Below are positions 52,644 through 64,000 of a stretch of DNA of 64,000 nt, in pieces. The translations under genes were made by a program, and so were the position numbers. The notes under the pieces are model-generated. The model was not told the DNA's origin. It made no database searches and was given only the letters and a program-made list of their open reading frames with translations. Within the stretch, counting starts at the first letter, position 1, and the number at the start of each line of letters is the position of its first letter. The stretch is from Holacanthus passer (Eukaryota > Chordata > Actinopteri > Pomacanthidae), in contig JAFREQ010000009.1 in the NCBI GenBank assembly GCA_025331565.1, positions 7,243,501 to 7,307,500 on the forward strand, written 5' to 3'.

Positions 52644-53139
52644 GAATCCAATGCATGAATATGTTCTGTAACTGGGTTTACAAGCATGTTGATGTATAAT
52701 AAAGCAGTCTGGCATCAAAGACCATGAAATATGTCCTACAGTGGAAAACGAAATACAAAATGCAGTGAGAAGTCGACAGCTTCATAACTAATAGCGTATA
52801 AGCCTGTGGATCAACATCAAAGTCAGCACTACATTAATAGAAAGATTCTTTATTTGAAAGATAAAAAAGAATGTGATCCATTAACTAGACCTTCTTCTGC
52901 TCGACTCTGGAAATTCTCCATTTTGTATCGCCAGCAGCAGATTTGATTTAATAATGTGCGATGATTCAACACTGAAATGCCAGCACCAGAAAAGGCAAAG
53001 GAAAACATATGATAGAACTATTTACATTCAACATGCTTTGACTTGCAGAATGACATGAAGCTATTAAATAAAAATGAAAGACCTCCTCCAGTGGAAATCA
53101 AGTTTTTAACCTTGTTAGCGTGTCCATACGGAGTTTTTT

Positions 53140-53292
53140 ATTGGCTAAAAGACATGAGTCAAATAAGCTGTCAAAGCCGTGGCTGAACATTTCCATCTTG
53201 GAACTGCAGTTAACCAATGACAGTCTTAGAAAGATCAGGGTTTCCTATGTCACATACCTAAAGAACCAATCCCGTCAGCTTGTGGGCGGGGC
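53140..53292. promoter_or_regulatory. CCAAT-box array with GC box (promoter-like)
   Basis: An inverse CCAAT (ATTGG, 53,140-53,144), CCAAT at 53,214-53,218, CCAAT at 53,266-53,270 and an Sp1-type GGGCGGGGC at 53,284-53,292 form an array in which boxes are 52-74 bases apart. This is typical of NF-Y-driven promoters. CpG-containing sequence (53,290-53,350) follows. No TATA box or downstream coding exon is recognised. A mobile-element promoter is an alternative. Confidence 0.35.
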
Positions 53293-54009
53293 TACACTGA
53301 AACGAGTCGCTATCAGAGGAGAACGAGCGAGTACGAGCCAACGTGGTGGTCAACCAGGGACTTTTATTTTTCTTGCGTTTTATCCGTTGACTGTGTCCAA
53401 AGAAATCTGCAGTCGGCTGGATAATGTTAGCCAATGTTAGCCTGCCAAGTTACTTGATGATTCATGTCAAGTGCTGACAACACGTTTTATTCGGCTTGGG
53501 GGTGTTGATGAGGAAAGGTATGCCAAATCTGACTCAAAACTGTTTGTGTTTTGTGTGTTGGACGAACAGAGTTGAAGGTGCAGGCAAGCGGTGGGCGGGT
53601 GGGTGGAGATAGAGATGGAGACTATTTGCATATTCATAGATCATAGATTCATAGATCCACATATTCCATTAAGGCAAAGGTGTAGATTACATTGAAGCCA
53701 ATGTAAGGCATGAAAGGATTTTATTTCACGAAAAAAAAAATCTAAAAATGTCATTTTGATGATCAGTTTTTAGAGGTGTAATCAATGCTGGGAGAGGAAC
53801 TTCAATACAGCTCAACTACCATAATTTTAAACTAAATTAGAAGGAAAGAAGAAAGTTTAATTGAAGAAAAACATCCAACCATTCACTCAACAATTATGTC
53901 ACACACAAAGCCTGATCATCTCTAGTGAAACATCTGCAGCGCTCTTTGTCTCCATGCAGTTCATTTCCATTTTAGTTAACCTTTTCCAGCTGCCCAGGCA
54001 ACATCTGTC

Positions 54010-54025
54010 TGTGTGTGTGTGTGTG
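54010..54025. repeat. Short (GT)n microsatellite
   Basis: Eight GT units following CATCTGTCT. Confidence 0.85.
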
Positions 54026-54631
54026 AAGGCATATTCATGCTGCCCTTGTGTCCAGGCTGCACACCAGAGAGATGTTCAAAAATGTTTTTTTGTCTTTTGC
54101 ATGTCTTTGTTTTTGAGCAAAGCGTTGCAGCTTGACAGCTCAAATCCCAGTAGCCGATGGTATGAAAGGCAAATCACAGCAAAGTGATTGTAGCGGCTTA
54201 TGCTGTCATCAGCTCGATGTGGTTATCAATTTTGTTTTTTTAAAAATAACAGCGAACAGTGTAGCCCAGCAGCCCTAATCAAGGTAAATTCCCAAACATC
54301 CTATCAACACCTTGTCAAGAAAGGATTTATCCTCCGCTTGGGCGATTATATTAGCAGACAAGAGGACAAAACCCTGATCAATAGACCATTTGTAAACAAA
54401 AGATTCACTTGAAGCCAAGTCATGAGATGGCATGGATTTTATTCATTTTCCAAATGTTAACCCTCATGTGAAAGTACTGTACGTAAAGGACGTAGTGAAA
54501 GTATAGTATTTCTGGTGTAAGAACCAAAATGTAATTATTTGGTTCGTAGAACAAAAAGGAAAAAACATTAATGGCAGGAAATATAACAACTAAAAATGAG
54601 GCCAACACTCCGAAACACAAAGATATCCAGT

Positions 54632-54685
54632 TTATAAATGGTAAATGGCTGCACTTTTATCCAAAGTGCTTCACAATTTGCCTAT

Positions 54686-54718
<33 letters not shown>

Positions 54719-54866
54719 CGATGGCAGTGGTCTGACCATCTGGAGCAATCTAGGGGTTCACTGTCTTGCCTAAGGACACTTACACATGTGGATAGATTGA
54801 GTTGGGGACCGAACCACCAACCCTGTGATTGGTGAAGGACACACTCAAAGTCCTGAGGCACAGTTG
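54632..54866 (-). mobile_element. tRNA-derived SINE-like repeat with internal CA microsatellite
   Basis: On the minus strand the head has an A-box-like TGTGCCTCAGGACTTTGAG (54,862-54,844) and a B-box GGTTCGGTCCC (54,815-54,805). CCTTAGGCAAGACAGTGAACC follows, then a (TG)n run (54,718-54,690) and the end phrase GAAGCACTTTGG...GTGCAGCCATTTACC. This matches a very common teleost repeat whose tail normally reads as small-subunit 'aaatgggctgcac'. It is moderately diverged. Confidence 0.75.
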
Positions 54867-54999
54867 AGAGAATAAGTAAAGGAACAAATTCTCACATTTG
54901 AGAAGGAGGAACTAGAGCTTGTTTGATATGATAAATGACTCAAGTGATTAACTCTCTGTTCATAAAATAACCAATTACTGTTACCAATTATTGTTTCAG

Positions 55000-57900
55000 C
55001 ACAACACAAGAGTCAGCTGTTAATCCAGAACCTCATATTTATATTCAATATTTTTCGACATGAACACATATGCATTTGGGCATGACTGTTGTGGTGTTAT
55101 TACTGTGTTACTCTATGGTGTTTTTATTACCAGGCTTCGCAGTCTGGGAATCCTAACACTGGAAACCCTGACTGTCTACGATGCTGGCTCTCATTCAAGA
55201 CTCTTGCTTGTTGAGGGCCAATTCTTGGTTGGGGCAGGAAACGCCTACATGCAACAACAGCCTGTGTTAAAAAAAAAAACAAGCTGCTTATTTTGGTTTT
55301 ATGATCTCACAATTAAATTTCTGCTATTTAAAGTCAGTGTCGGACTAAATGCCAGAATGAAAAGGCTTTCTTTAATGAGCATATTTGAAAAGCGGTGTCA
55401 TAAAAAAACAGGAAGGAATGTGATGGATGACCGTGGCAGCAGCACGAAACAGGCAGCCTTGGTCGCATAATGCGATAGAAGGCCGTGACAGTAAATCCTA
55501 ATCAAAAGTTTCTAACCAATTTCTACCTCGCTCTTTTAACTTTTAGTCTTGTCTCTTGTCTTCTCATTATGATTTAACAGGGCATAGAAAAACAACACTG
55601 ACAACCCCCTGATACTTAGACCTATTATCTAAGCATTTCTGCTTCCCTTACTGGAACAAATTGGTTGTCTTAACCACAACTCCCTCACACAGTGCAAGGC
55701 ACAAAAGGGGAAAGAGGCATGGGAAGAAAAGCATGTGTTCCTCACAAAAGGGAGCATCTCATTCGATGGATTTTTTCCTACAGTATTTGCTCTGGTCTTT
55801 CACTCGAGAGCTTGTCCCCCCCCCCGCTGGAGATGGTTCGTTGACATGGAGCTGGACATGAAGGTTATGATCTCTATGTCTCTGCACCAGATCAGTCTGA
55901 CCAAAGGAGTCTATATGGACAAGATAAGCACGTGCCCTTTATAACCGAAGAAGACTATTACATGGGGTTGTACAATCTCCTCTGTGAAGGCTGCCCTCTG
56001 ATACAGCCGGGCAGAGCTTAGCGGTGAAAATGCAAAGCCATCATCTTATTGCAGGGGAAGAGAGACTTTGTGGATTACAGTTTTTTTTTAAAAAATTTTT
56101 TTTTTTCCTAAAGTATCACAGCACAAAGCAGGGATAAGCAAACAACAGCAGGAAATCTGCTTGTACTTTTTAAATGTACTATCAGGCCTGTTTGTGTTTG
56201 AAATACTTTGGCATTTCCATATGTGTGCATACGCAAAAAGGGATTAATTTCTGTGAGGAGCTTGCAGGATCGCGAGGCAAGATGACCGGCTTGATGTTAT
56301 TGGCAGCAACAGCGAGGGTGAAAAAAGGCTCCGGCTCAAAAGCGAACATCAATGGAGTGTTGTCACCTTCGCTAATGCCATTATTCAAACTCCAGTATTC
56401 CCTGTTCCGTCAATAGGATCTGGCACCGAGCACTAACAGTCTGTTGGTTTCTGCCCTCTACTCGAGACTAATATCCTACCAGAACTTATCTGATGGGACC
56501 TTACACTTGAATCGACACTTTGAAGATCAGGGCTGAGGTCACCGTTTGGAGTCTATTCCCTAAAAGAGCTTATACTTTCTTGTGAGAGGTGAGACTAGAC
56601 ACACTCCCCAAAACGCAGTCGATAAAGTATCTGCTCATCAGGAGAGTGTGACAGCCTGAGAGATGAGACCACATCAATCATATGGACTCCAATAGCCGCT
56701 CTGTGGCTCAGATAAAATAGGGAGCGCAGACTGGCGGCTCCTTAAATAGGCACCAAAGGAGCCAACTGGAGACCTTCTCCATCTCTCTTATTTGGAGAGA
56801 GGTCAGGAGGTCATTATGCCCTCAAGAACTTTTGGGTCTTTCGCTGCTGTGTTGATTGAGAACCAAACACTTTCTGAATCCCAAAACGAGCTTTCCTTCT
56901 TTTTTCACTTCATTTTTTTTTCCCACACTAAAGTCAAGCTCATTTTTCTGAAGTGATCTCGGCAAGATCTGCCCATACCTCCAGGAGAGAAATCACATTC
57001 CATGCACACTCCTGTCAAAAAAGAAAGATATTAAAAGACCAGTTTGCCCCACCCCACCCCAACTTCCCACTTTCTAAGGCAGCTTCTGCTTCCCCTCAGC
57101 CTTTTCATTGTCACGTCTCATTTCTGCCACAACAAACTTTGCAGAAATGCAAAATGGGATGCGTGATGAACCCAAACCAGCTCTGGCATCAGGCTCCCCA
57201 GGGCAACTTCAGAGCAGGCGAGTCACAGCAGCGGCAGCTGTTGTGTTCTGGCACCTGTTGACTACGGATGTCACCCGAAATCTGAACACATGTCTGTGAG
57301 CTACTTAGAGGCATGCTGCCTTTATATTGCCGGGGAATCCTGGAACTTGTTTCGAGGCAGCGCGTCGGTGGTGTGAATGTATTTAGACAGAGGTCCCACG
57401 CCGACTTCTGGCCTACTTTCTCTTTCAGAAGCGTATTTTGACATTTTCTGTCCGACATTGAACTCTGCAGTTAAACATTGCCATTTGGTATTTTACACAA
57501 GTCAAGTCAAATTTTTCCATACTGCACATTTTCTTTAAAAATACCATTCAACTGTACTGTGCCACTTTCCTTCCAGCTTAAAAAAAACAAAAGGATTTTG
57601 AGGCCAAAAAAAGAGGCCCCTAAATATAGAGGACAAAATCTGGTATTTACTCGACGTGATTTCTTCGTCTTGTCAGTTTAGCGGCGCTACAGCAAGTGTG
57701 TCGACAAAAAAAGAAAGCCGATCTAGATTGAAAGGTGCACTCTGATAATTTTACATGTCAAGCTGAGTTTACTCACCACGAGGCGACTGTTCAGCCTTTG
57801 AAAGCAGTTGACTGATGCCTTCCATTGCTCTGAGAAGATGAAATGATCTGGATTTGGGTTGGGAGACCACAAAAGCTTGTATTTCAAACTGGAGCTGTGA

Positions 57901-60900
57901 CCTTTCAAACATGTGGGAATTCACCAGGCAGGAAGGGCCGAATTAAAATTCTTCCGTTGAATCATGGAAAATTTTTTGGGAGCTTTGACCCAAACTAGCA
58001 ACTAAAAATCTCAGCCTCTGCTGTTTCAACTCTATAGAAGTGCAATATAAAATTGCTGGTCCCTCTGTCATAAAAGAAAATGATGGTTTGTTATAGAGCT
58101 GCGATGATTGTTCAGTAAGTCTTTTGACAGAAAATTAATCAGCAATAATTTTAATGAATCATTTAGGTCATTTTTTTAAGGAAAAAAATGGTTCCAGCTT
58201 CTCATTTATGAGGAATTTCTGCTTTTCTATTTTTGTTTTCTGCAAAGACCAAACTATTTATCAATTACTTAAGGAAATAATCGTCAGATTAATCAATTAT
58301 GAAAATAATAGATGGTCAGATACAGCCCTGGTGCCTTATAAGTTTGTTCTTGGGTCTTATTTCTATCACTTATAATAGCACACTCACTAAAACAAAAGAA
58401 ACATTCAAAGTGAAACAAACTTAACTCAGCAAAATTAATTGCAGAGCTCTGGGAACGTGGCAACATTGCTACGACAAAGCTCGACAGGGCAAGAAATAGG
58501 AGCTGTCAGCTGATCAGACAGGTTGTAAACAAGTTATCGGTTCATTTGGATGTAAAAGCGAAAGTGCGCACGGCAGAGATGTCTATAATAGTCCCCCGAT
58601 GCGCAGGAAAAAAATGTGTGCATGCACATAATAACCAGGAAGTTGGTCTATAAACTGTGATGGATGTTTGCTGTTATTTTTTCTTCTAATTAAACTTAGC
58701 TAACCTGCGGGTTTGTTTAAATCTTGTCTGACCACTTATATGTCTTGCTCCATCAAACTTCTTTTTTCTAGATCTTAAGAATTAACTACGTCACTTTTAA
58801 AGACTGAAAGCTAAAATTGTATGAAATCAAACTTTGCCATTGCAGTGTATCTCGACATAGGCGACTGTATGTACGTCCATATGGGCCTTTGAAGATCACC
58901 CCTCAGGTCTCAGCCCCTCCTCCATGCTGAGAGCATAAGTCACTTTAATCTGTTTCCATCACCTCTCCTCACACTGATAACCCATTTGAGCACCTCCTCA
59001 GGTATTCACTGTGGTACAGTACGCAGCTAATGACACAAATATACTACAGACACCCCGCCATTTATCTTCTTACTGCCATCATTTCTAAGTCAATTAGCTC
59101 AGTCAATATGCTGTGTCAGTTATTACCTGCAATATAACATACGTAAATTACTTCTATGCAGTGCAGACGGCTCTACGACTCTGACACCAAGGTAAAGGCG
59201 GTTGCAGGGAAGACAGATTGACGGCACAGACGAGAAACAACCTCAGCTCGGTGATTCACGAGTGTTTCGGTGGAAAAATTATATGGAAACAGGAATAGTG
59301 TGTACGAGGCATCATTACATGGAGACGGTGAATTGTAAAGTTGAGGACCCCTATGCAAAGTAGTGAAAGAGAGACAAGGATCCAGAGGGCGGCATTAGTA
59401 TGCATGCTTCCGCTCTCCTTCTCTGCCTTCCTTCAGTTCCCAGAGTTCTTTACTGCGGTCTGATCTTCTGTGCCATCACCAGCCCTGCTACATCATCTTC
59501 CAAGATCCTTTATTCCCCGTTTCATCTTAAACATGCTATGTCGGTGACAGCAACATCGCATGGGGAAAGAGCAGCAGAAATCTTCTTTTTGAGATGCTCG
59601 GGAAGCCGCTGTGACACTCGATCTCTAACATTATGCTGCCAGCTGGCTCCGCAGAGGAGGAAGAAGGATGTACGCTCCTGCCGAGGGGACATGGTTAAAA
59701 TTTACTATGAGTTTTGAGATACAAATACAGGAGGCAAAGAAACTTTCAAAGAAACACAAGGCCGATGAAATGTGCAGAGCTGACAGGGAGAAAGAAGGTT
59801 TTTGTCTCGTAGTCACACTGCTAGATATACTATGTTTGTCGTGCGGTGGCAGTCGATCGAGAACAGGCTGTTTCCATTTCCCCTCTGATCCGGACAGCCT
59901 ATAGGAAGCTGACTCACATGGACTTTATTTAAAACCTCTATTTGGTATTCAGAACAAGTTGCGCTCGGCTTAACTCTTTTTAATTTCCACACCACATTTG
60001 GAAGGCAGCGTTGCCTCATCAGATGCTCATTTTTTAGCGAACCGAGTGGGGAACAGCTGCAAGTCTGGAGTTTTTTTGTTCCCCGACATGGAAAACACCC
60101 ATTAAAGCAGTTACTCAGAGTGTTTGTGGAGCCCATCGTGCGTACCAATGAAATAACACTGTCACCTGGGAATCCAGTGAATTCACAAACCCTGGTAAAT
60201 ATTGAAATTTAGTGTTATTAGACTGTTATTAGGGTTATTGCTTGTCGTCATTGCCCAACATTAAAATAATAATTTCTCTAAACACATATGAAAATAGCAA
60301 TACAGCTCCAAGCATCCAATTTAGCTCAGCTCAAATTTCATGCCGATCTAATCTTATTATAGCTGAACGTTCATGAACCTGACACCTGACACTTCTGTGA
60401 TTGAATTATTAAATCTGCAACTAACTTGTATGAACACATCTGCTCCGCTGTTATCAGTCAGGATTTAACAGAGTCCATTACTTTTCAATATTTAGCCTAC
60501 TGGAACATCAGCACACATGACCTGGTTTGTTGCAGTGAAACGTGGACAGAACCAGAATTAAATACGGCCTGAGATGCATTTAATGAGGGAGATGTTTTCA
60601 TTCTTTCAGATCAGTGTTTCCAACCTGTATGTCTACTTTGTTTTTTTTCATCTATCCTCCTCTCCTCCCTTTGTGTCTCCGATATTTTAGGTTCATTTCA
60701 GTCGCACTGCATTTTAATTTGGGCTGGCATCCTTGAAATTAAAGCAAGATAAAAGGGAAACTGGCGCTATGTTAATATCTCTTTGAAGATGGAGTCAATC
60801 TGGCAACAGAATGCCTAGCCCTTATTTTCCTTCCCTTTCCCCTCTTCCTGTATTCAGCACAGTGGATAAGAGATAACTGCAGACTCAGCTTAGCAACAGC

Positions 60901-61085
60901 TTACCTTAGGTGGAGGAACTCTTAAAGCCCTCTGCTTTCATCTTGCTCCTTGTGGCAGAAACCAGGCTTTGTTTTGTCTTTTTAATCTACATCTGGACGC
61001 TGAATATTTATCTGTGTCATTTTTGCTTATTCCGACATCCTTCCCTGCAGAGAGCCACCGCACCTGCCTGACTGGATTTTCAAAA
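55000..61085. other. Non-coding DNA, no gene confirmed
   Basis: A 136-codon open frame at 55,060-55,470 (plus) resembles no family and has no splice or promoter context. The part at 56,170-56,420 is repeat-free and less AT-rich and could be a conserved element. One candidate rtn4r start exon (57,777-57,825, minus) falls here. Confidence 0.45.
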
Positions 61086-61093
61086 GGTATAGA

Positions 61094-61512
61094 CGGTGGT
61101 GGAGGCTGAGTGCAGATCTTTTACTGAACTAAAGATACTCCGACAAGTAGAAGTACTACATTTGAAATATTACTTAGGTAAAACTACAGAAATTTTTTGC
61201 AGCAAAATGTACTTGAACTATCATAAGTACTTCTTATGCTTCTTATGATGATTGCTGATTTTATGCATTTTATACTGTAACTGGTGAAAGTAATTTGAAC
61301 TTTATATACTTCAGGGAAGTGTGAGTTTAATGTATAACAATGCATCATAATTAATATGCTGACCATTTTATTACACTTGTAAGTTAAATGACTAAGTTAC
61401 TACAGATAAGTGTGGTGGAATGGAAAGTACAATATTTTTCTCTGAAAATATAAGGCAGCATAAAGTACCTCAAAATTGTACTATATTTGAGTCATGTCAC
61501 CTTCCACCGCTG
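61094..61512 (+). mobile_element. hAT-type MITE with terminal inverted repeats and 8-bp target duplication
   Basis: The element begins CGGTGGTGGAGG and ends with the inverse of CAGCGGTGGAAGG, giving imperfect terminal inverted repeats of the CAGNGGTGG type seen in hAT transposons. Directly flanking it are GGTATAGA (61,086-61,093) and GGTACAGA (61,513-61,520), which agree at 7 of 8 positions, as expected of an 8-bp hAT target-site duplication. The interior is rich in GTACTT/AAGTAC words, as in a very common fish repeat. It has no coding capacity, so it is non-autonomous. Confidence 0.85.
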
Positions 61513-61520
61513 GGTACAGA

Positions 61521-64000
61521 TAAACCTCCTCCACATGTCGCATGATGAAACTGTGTGTATATCAAGTAAAGAAGTAAACTTTCTGCTCACAAGCTGCAGG
61601 CTGTTGTCAACAACTGTCTCTGGAATAATGGCTGCGCAGTAACGACGACGCCGCGTGTGCAGCCATAGCCATTATGCAAGTCCTTCATGCATTTAACCTG
61701 CATAATCCCCCATTAGAACCCCCCTCCATGAAAATGTTATAAAGTAGAAACAACTTTGTACATGGCGGTACAAAACTCAGCTAATCGCCAGACAATTTTA
61801 TGTAAATTCTGATGATGTAACCTATAATTTTTCCCAAGAGTTACTCTGGAGAATTGCTCCAAAGTGAGGCAGAGTTTCAGCAAATGCTGCTATATAAACG
61901 AGCGTCTACAAAAGCAGCATCTGTAGCTGTAATACCTTCGGAGGCAGCTTTTTCATCACATCCTCCAGCACCTAATTTCACTGTTTTCCCCTCCTGTACC
62001 TGCTGCAGCTTTTGTACTTATATCATAACACGTTCTTGTAATCGCGGTTGAGTAAATAAAGCGCAGTATGAATGCAGGTGTTTGGATGTTGATGCACCAT
62101 TTAAATTGAAAGCTCAGAGTTCTGCTCATCTAATACTCTCGTTAGCGAAACATTTGATGCACATCTTTGTTTCATTACAGTTTTTTTTTCTTCTTTGAAA
62201 AGTGTGAAGTGTGAGAAGCAATCTGCCAGAGTTTTGACGACACCCGTATCAAAACTCTGCACCCGGGCCTCCATCTTGTCTCGACTAGGAGCTGACGAAC
62301 GCGTCACGCTGCGACTTTAATACCCAGTTAATTACTCTCATCTTGACCTGCCGGTAAAATGAGCCCGGCTGCCACTGCCGCCCATGTTTCTGTTATCTGT
62401 GCAAAAATGCATTAGCGTGTGCCCCCTTTAATGGCTTTAATTAGTCGTAAACGGAGCTGATTCTCCTGTTAAGTGGATGAGGAGTCGATACTGTAATACA
62501 GTCCCAATATGCACAGCTCCGACTCTATCTCATTGAGAAGGCGGTGCACAGGAGGATAGTTTGTAAGGCACTGGCAGAGGGCAGGCTGGAGATACCCATT
62601 CACTCATAAAGAAGGTATCACATACTCCAGAGCCATATCAGGCAGTACTCACTCACTGCTCTGATATGAAAAGGACATAATTAGAGCGCTGCTGTATTGA
62701 CAGACGAATCCTTACAGAGGAGCTGCTTCAATGTCAGTTACATAATGAAGAATACGTTTCCATTGGAGGAGACAAAACATCGGCGGGGTCTATTGTCAGC
62801 GGAGGGTAAGGGACTTTATTATGACATCTTCCTGTCATAATAAAGTAAACATATCCGTGGGATGAGTGGAAAAAGAAAGAATATGTGCACAGCAACATTG
62901 ATAACATAACAACAGAGCCTGTTGTTTTCAATCTTTCAAGAATGAAAGCTGTCTGAAAAAACACTGCAGACACAAAGACATCATTATCTCAGCTTTGGTC
63001 AACAATGTTTGTCCAATAAACGGCGTCCTAATAAAAACCCTGCAGATTCAGTAAATGAGGCTGCTTTGAGGAAGAGAGGCCCATAAAGCTCATGTCAGTA
63101 AACCATGTCTCCTGTCATCAGCTCATCTGCAATAAAGTTTCCAGTCTCCAGTCCCTCCATTTGCTGAGTAATGCCTCGCCCGGCCGGTGGTGGGGTGCAG
63201 TGCTCTCACACAGGAGGAAGCTAATGGCTGTTTATGGTTTCTAATGCATGATGCTACAGCTTCTGAGATAACAGGTCTCTATTGTGTGTCGATAGAATCC
63301 ATTGACGGGAAATAGTGAGATGCCACAAGTGGCCTTCTAAATGTATATGTCTTGACCTATTTAGAAAAGCATTTGTAATGGGAAAGTACCTCCATATGAA
63401 ATTTGGCTACCTGCACAAAGAGCCTCTATGGTAGAAAAGAGTTACATGTATTTGGTGATAATTTGTTATAATATCCACAGACCTCTATATGAAGCTGATA
63501 GGAAATAATTTAAAAAAGCTCAAAAAACAACTCACACAATCACTAGAATCAAGACAATCGATAAAAACTGCAGATATCAAAAAAGTAAAACAAAATCAAA
63601 GAGATGCAAAAGGAAATAAATATACAGATTACTAGTGCTGTGGCGAAACAGGAAAAAAATCAAATCAAGAATTGAGACAAAAAACAGATCCGTAGACAAA
63701 TATAGAAAAAAAAGAAAAGCATGTTTCAGTTGTATGTTCCACCCTCAGAGGAAGAAAGCGCTTCTGAATGAGGTCTTTGGATCATCCTGAGTACCAGGGA
63801 CATTGTTTCAGATGGAGATAATTGTCAGATTCTTTGAGCATCAAAACAAAATTTCATTCACCTCCATCATCTTAGGGTGAAGGCAGAAATCTCAGCAGCA
63901 GGCATCTCAGTGGAAATGCACTAATGGATTCACATGAAATTAGTTATTTCTGTTTCAATGCATGCATCCAAATATTTTCTGCTGTCTAACTTTAACCCTA
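61521..64000. other. Non-coding DNA, no gene confirmed
   Basis: It holds the 34-base hairpin at 62,813-62,846 and another weak candidate rtn4r start exon (62,657-62,678, minus). A homeodomain-word stretch (TTTAATGGCTTTAATTAGTCG, about 62,427) is present. The last 500 bases are A-rich. Confidence 0.45.
62813..62846. repeat. Perfect 14-bp inverted repeat with 6-base loop
   Basis: ACTTTATTATGACA at 62,813-62,826 is exactly complementary to TGTCATAATAAAGT at 62,833-62,846, with TCTTCC between. The hairpin is AT-rich. No transposon terminus or gene end is recognisable around it. Confidence 0.9.

Noticed and set aside
55060..55470. 136-codon open frame on the plus strand
   Set aside because: It has no family resemblance and includes a lysine run from an A tract. 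Nothing nearby suggests an exon.

Overview
This window is vertebrate nuclear DNA, almost certainly from a teleost fish and probably a percomorph. It is AT-rich, gene-poor, and full of microsatellites and interspersed repeats of types I recognise from fish genomes. I see no bacterial, phage or CRISPR-like organisation.

One protein-coding gene is supported. The large 3' coding exon of a Nogo receptor gene (reticulon 4 receptor, rtn4r) lies on the minus strand at 31,661-33,042. It encodes the end of the signal peptide, the cysteine-capped leucine-rich repeat (LRR) domain, the stalk and a C-terminal GPI-anchor signal. A splice acceptor with a long pyrimidine tract and a plausible branch point sits just upstream. 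The first coding exon must lie at higher coordinates, with splice phase 1, but I cannot identify it securely; three phase-compatible candidates are listed. The 3' UTR runs left from 31,660, with a candidate poly(A) signal near 30,985. DNA to the right of 33,043 is therefore intron 1 up to an unknown point, and DNA to the left of about 30,960 is downstream intergenic sequence.

Repeats, left to right: a GA/TA microsatellite (about 5.94 kb); two fragments of a GATAAG-tailed fish repeat (13.45 and 20.55 kb) and a third at 48.77 kb; a duplicated TTAGGG-rich, GT-bounded repeat (15.2-15.7 kb); an abundant fish repeat (17.6-18.0 kb); a tRNA-derived SINE with a 4-bp tail repeat (20.9-21.3 kb); a decayed non-LTR retrotransposon with reverse-transcriptase motifs (37.87-38.99 kb); a tRNA-headed SINE with a conserved-core-like segment (39.9-40.1 kb); a fragment of a hAT-type MITE (40.1 kb); a second tRNA-derived SINE (54.6-54.9 kb); and a nearly complete hAT-type MITE with matching 8-bp flanking duplications (61.09-61.51 kb).

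The rest is non-coding. Several stretches look like developmental regulatory sequence because homeodomain, PBX/MEIS, SOX, FOX or POU-like motifs cluster (about 5.1, 17.3 and 50.3 kb). A CCAAT/GC-box array near 53.2 kb and a CpG/TATA-bearing block near 51.2-51.6 kb are promoter candidates. I found no previously undescribed biological system. The items most worth checking are the missing first exon of rtn4r, the regulatory-motif clusters and the promoter-like array.
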